Assembly: GCA_947372225.1 (NCBI GenBank)
Contig: CANBSV010000061.1
Coordinates: 1-16,117 of the forward strand
Length of the DNA stretch: 16,117 nt
Origin: Burkholderiales bacterium
GTDB taxonomy: Bacteria; Pseudomonadota; Gammaproteobacteria; Burkholderiales; Burkholderiaceae_C
Direction: 5' to 3'
In this document: positions 14,363 through 16,117 of the stretch, piece by piece
Layout of the letters: each line of letters starts with the position of its first letter
Numbering within the stretch: position 1 is the stretch's first letter
Notes under the pieces: generated by a model
The model's input: only the letters and a program-made list of their open reading frames with translations
Databases searched by the model: none
Told to the model about the DNA's origin: nothing
Made by a program: the position numbers and the translations under genes

Positions 14363-15678
14363 CAGAAGTCCTTCCAACTGCCCGGCACGCGCGCAAAGCT
14401 GCCGGTGTGCAACTGCAGCGCGCGCAGCACCGCCGCATCGCGCTGCACCAAGGGCGCACCGCTGCCGCGGAAATCCGATTCGGACACCACCGCGCCGTGG
14501 ACGACGGCTTGCGCGCCGGTGGGGCCGTCCCAGCGGATGTCGCCGGCGTAGAGCAAGCCGTGCAGCATGACGTCGCCGCGCAGCGTCGCCGTGCCCCTCA
14601 CCACCAGAACCACCGGGCGTTCGGCAGAACCCAGCGTGAGCGGCCCGTCGATGGATGCGTCGCCGGTGATGGAGATCATGCGATTGCCGCCGACGGCGTT
14701 GATGGCTGTGGCGATCGCCGCTGCGCACGGCGTCGTGCAATCGATGGCCTGCGCCGCCGGGTGGTTGGCCCAGTGAACTCGATCGAGTCCGAAGTGCGAG
14801 GCGAACAGCCGCTCAGGCGCCAGTGCGGCCAGCGCGCTGTCGTGCGTGGTCGCCGAGGCTTCGGCTGCGCCCCCGGGTGCTGTGCTCAGGCGCAAAGCCG
14901 TGCCGCTCAGGCTGCCACCGGCGCGCACCGTGAGACCGCCGCTGGCGGCATCGACGTTGAGCACACCGAGCGCGCCGGTGGCATCGACAGCGCCACGCGC
15001 CGTGAGCGCCGCCTGCGGCAGCACCGACACGCCCGGCAGCAGCCCGAGCAGCACCTGCAAGCGCACCACGGCGTCGGCGCGACCGGCCGTGCCGGGCCGA
15101 CACGCGCCGGCCGCGTTCGAGCAGCCGGTGGCTGTCAGGCGCACCAGACCCGGCCGCGGCTCGGCGCTGAACTGCACGCTGAACGCGGGCTGCGGCGCGA
15201 GATCGTCGCTGTGGGCCGCAGGCAGGTCCGGCCAGCCGTTCGACGGGCAGGTGCACGACCAGCCTTGGGCCGAATGAACGCAGCCGGGTTGCAGTGCGAT
15301 GTCTTGGGCGCCGTGTCGCCACACCAGGGGTTCGTGCTGGGCTGAGACGGTGTTCACGCTCAGGTAGCGCTCGCGAAACGAGGAGCCGCTGGCGGCGGGG
15401 AGCGGTTCGCATCGCTCGTTGACCGGCCAAGGCTGGTTCAGCTGGGCGATGGCCCAGTCGATGCCAGCTTCAGCCGCTTCGAAGGCTTGCGCGGCGCGGT
15501 ACTGGTTGGCCGAGGAGCGCTGCTCGAACAGCAGCCCGCGGTGCGCATACGCGGCGCTGAGCAGCATCGTGAGCAGGAGCAGCAAGCTCACCGAGAGCGA
15601 GGCGGCGCCGCGCTGGTGGGTGTGGAGGTGGTGGCGTGGCCGGTGGCTCACGCGTGGATTGAATGCGCTGTGCATCAT
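14362..15678 (-). CDS. PilX-like minor pilus assembly protein
   Basis: A 438-residue protein. After a His/Arg-rich N-terminus comes QRG, then a hydrophobic helix (about 24-46), and then AFEAAEAGIDWAIAQLN, the hallmark of PilX N-terminal domains. Gly24 could be the prepilin cleavage site, but mature position +5 is Ser rather than Glu, as in PilX/GspK-type pseudopilins that sit at the tip. The C-terminal half (about 225-438) is rich in short Gly/Ala/Val/Thr strands (AALTARGAVDATGALG; GNRMISITGDASIDGPLTL; TLRGDVMLHGLLYAGDI), which suggests a beta-helix or bactofilin-like fold. Two ATGs in tandem (15678, 15675) are preceded by GAGGT, which overlaps the end of the upstream PilW-like gene. Its stop overlaps the PilV-like start. 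Confidence 0.75.
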   Translation of the reverse strand: MMHSAFNPRVSHRPRHHLHTHQRGAASLSVSLLLLLTMLLSAAYAHRGLLFEQRSSANQYRAAQAFEAAEAGIDWAIAQLNQPWPVNERCEPLPAASGSSFRERYLSVNTVSAQHEPLVWRHGAQDIALQPGCVHSAQGWSCTCPSNGWPDLPAAHSDDLAPQPAFSVQFSAEPRPGLVRLTATGCSNAAGACRPGTAGRADAVVRLQVLLGLLPGVSVLPQAALTARGAVDATGALGVLNVDAASGGLTVRAGGSLSGTALRLSTAPGGAAEASATTHDSALAALAPERLFASHFGLDRVHWANHPAAQAIDCTTPCAAAIATAINAVGGNRMISITGDASIDGPLTLGSAERPVVLVVRGTATLRGDVMLHGLLYAGDIRWDGPTGAQAVVHGAVVSESDFRGSGAPLVQRDAAVLRALQLHTGSFARVPGSWKDF

Positions 15679-15685
15679 CAGGACC

Positions 15686-16117
15686 TCACGCCGGGCAACG
15701 GCCGGTGATCTCGTCGTTGCGCAGGCGCACCGCCGTGCGCGCGGTGCGCACCGTTCGGGCGTCGGTGGCGCTTTGGGCGGTGATCGTGACGATCGCGCTG
15801 CGCAGCGTCTGGCGCGGCGGGCAACTGGCGTCGCCGCTGGCGCAAGGTGCGCTGCACAGGGCCCCCAGATCGAGCGTGACTGCGTGCGGCACGAACTCCA
15901 GGGCGGTGACCTTCATCGTGGTCACATCGGTCATCGACTGCCAACTCGCGCCGCCCACGCGCATCTCGAGGGCACCGCTGCGCAGCCGAAAGCCGAACTG
16001 CTCGTTGCTGTCGACCTGCTGGTTTTCGGCGCTGTCGAGCGAGTAGCGCAGCGTCACGGTGGAGGCCGTTGCGTCAAACGCGGCGTAGGGGTTGGTGGCG
16101 ACATCGGTTGCTTGCGC
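15686..16117 (-). CDS. PilW-like type IV pilus assembly protein, C-terminal part
   Basis: The 143 C-terminal residues of a gene entering from the right edge; the frame is open to base 16117. The GTG at 16057 is internal because the 20 codons before it continue a plausible protein (AQATDVATNPYAAFDATAST). The segment VTLRYSLDSAENQ...LRSGALEMRVGG, a short cysteine cluster (LCSAPCASGDASCPP) and the end RTAVRLRNDEITGRCPA match the C-terminal region typical of PilW-like pseudopilins. The N-terminal prepilin signal is outside the window. The PilX-like gene follows seven bases after the stop. The assignment rests on a recognisable but short region and on the PilX- and PilV-like neighbours. Confidence 0.7.
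   Translation of the reverse strand, partial: AQATDVATNPYAAFDATASTVTLRYSLDSAENQQVDSNEQFGFRLRSGALEMRVGGASWQSMTDVTTMKVTALEFVPHAVTLDLGALCSAPCASGDASCPPRQTLRSAIVTITAQSATDARTVRTARTAVRLRNDEITGRCPA

Noticed and set aside
14044..15345. 433-codon open frame on the plus strand
   Set aside because: It is antisense to the pilus genes and only an Arg/Ala-rich shadow with no recognisable domain.

Overview
The window is a dense, G+C-rich bacterial chromosome segment. It reads as Betaproteobacteria, most likely order Burkholderiales. The evidence for this is the RibB fused to a degenerate GTP-cyclohydrolase-II domain, the betaproteobacterial style of TolA and PilW/PilX/PilV-like proteins, the YqjE/YqjK-like pair, and the high G+C codon usage. 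I cannot place it to genus by reading alone. No tRNA, rRNA, CRISPR array, insertion sequence or prophage was seen, and almost every base lies in a gene.

Plus-strand block (1-3196). The 3' part of a CNNM/CBS/CorC-type membrane protein gene is followed by a UMF1/Atg22-type MFS transporter and an RlmN-family radical SAM RNA methyltransferase. Gaps are 13 and 25 nt. The block converges on the minus-strand genes at 3197-3211, inside a G+C-rich inverted repeat.

Minus-strand block (16117 down to 3212). Read in the direction of transcription it holds four groups. (a) A minor-pseudopilin group: the C-terminal end of a PilW-like gene, a PilX-like gene and a large PilV-like prepilin. (b) The riboflavin genes ribD, ribE, ribB (RibBX type) and ribH, followed by nusB. 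(c) The Tol group ybgC-tolQ-tolR-tolA, which is not followed by tolB-pal but by small YqjE-like (holin-X) and YqjK-like membrane genes. (d) After a 165-nt AT-richer gap with an 8-bp inverted repeat, a large GspE/PilB-type ATPase gene whose N-terminal half carries four tandem 30-residue MshEN-like repeats.

How the genes work together: groups a to c have gaps of at most 65 nt, and several stop and start codons overlap, so read-through from the pilus genes into rib-nusB and tol is plausible. RibD, RibB, RibH and RibE cover riboflavin synthesis except for an active GTP cyclohydrolase II, which must lie elsewhere because the domain here has lost zinc ligands. TolQRA forms the energised part of the Tol-Pal envelope machine. 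The pseudopilins and the GspE-type ATPase belong to type IV pilus or type II secretion-like machinery.

This is mostly housekeeping DNA. The points most worth a second look are the repeat architecture of the ATPase, the dyad upstream of it, the tol locus without tolB-pal, the pilus-to-riboflavin gene run, the divergent RlmN-like enzyme, and a possible leaderless promoter at ribB. I found no clear candidate for a wholly new system.
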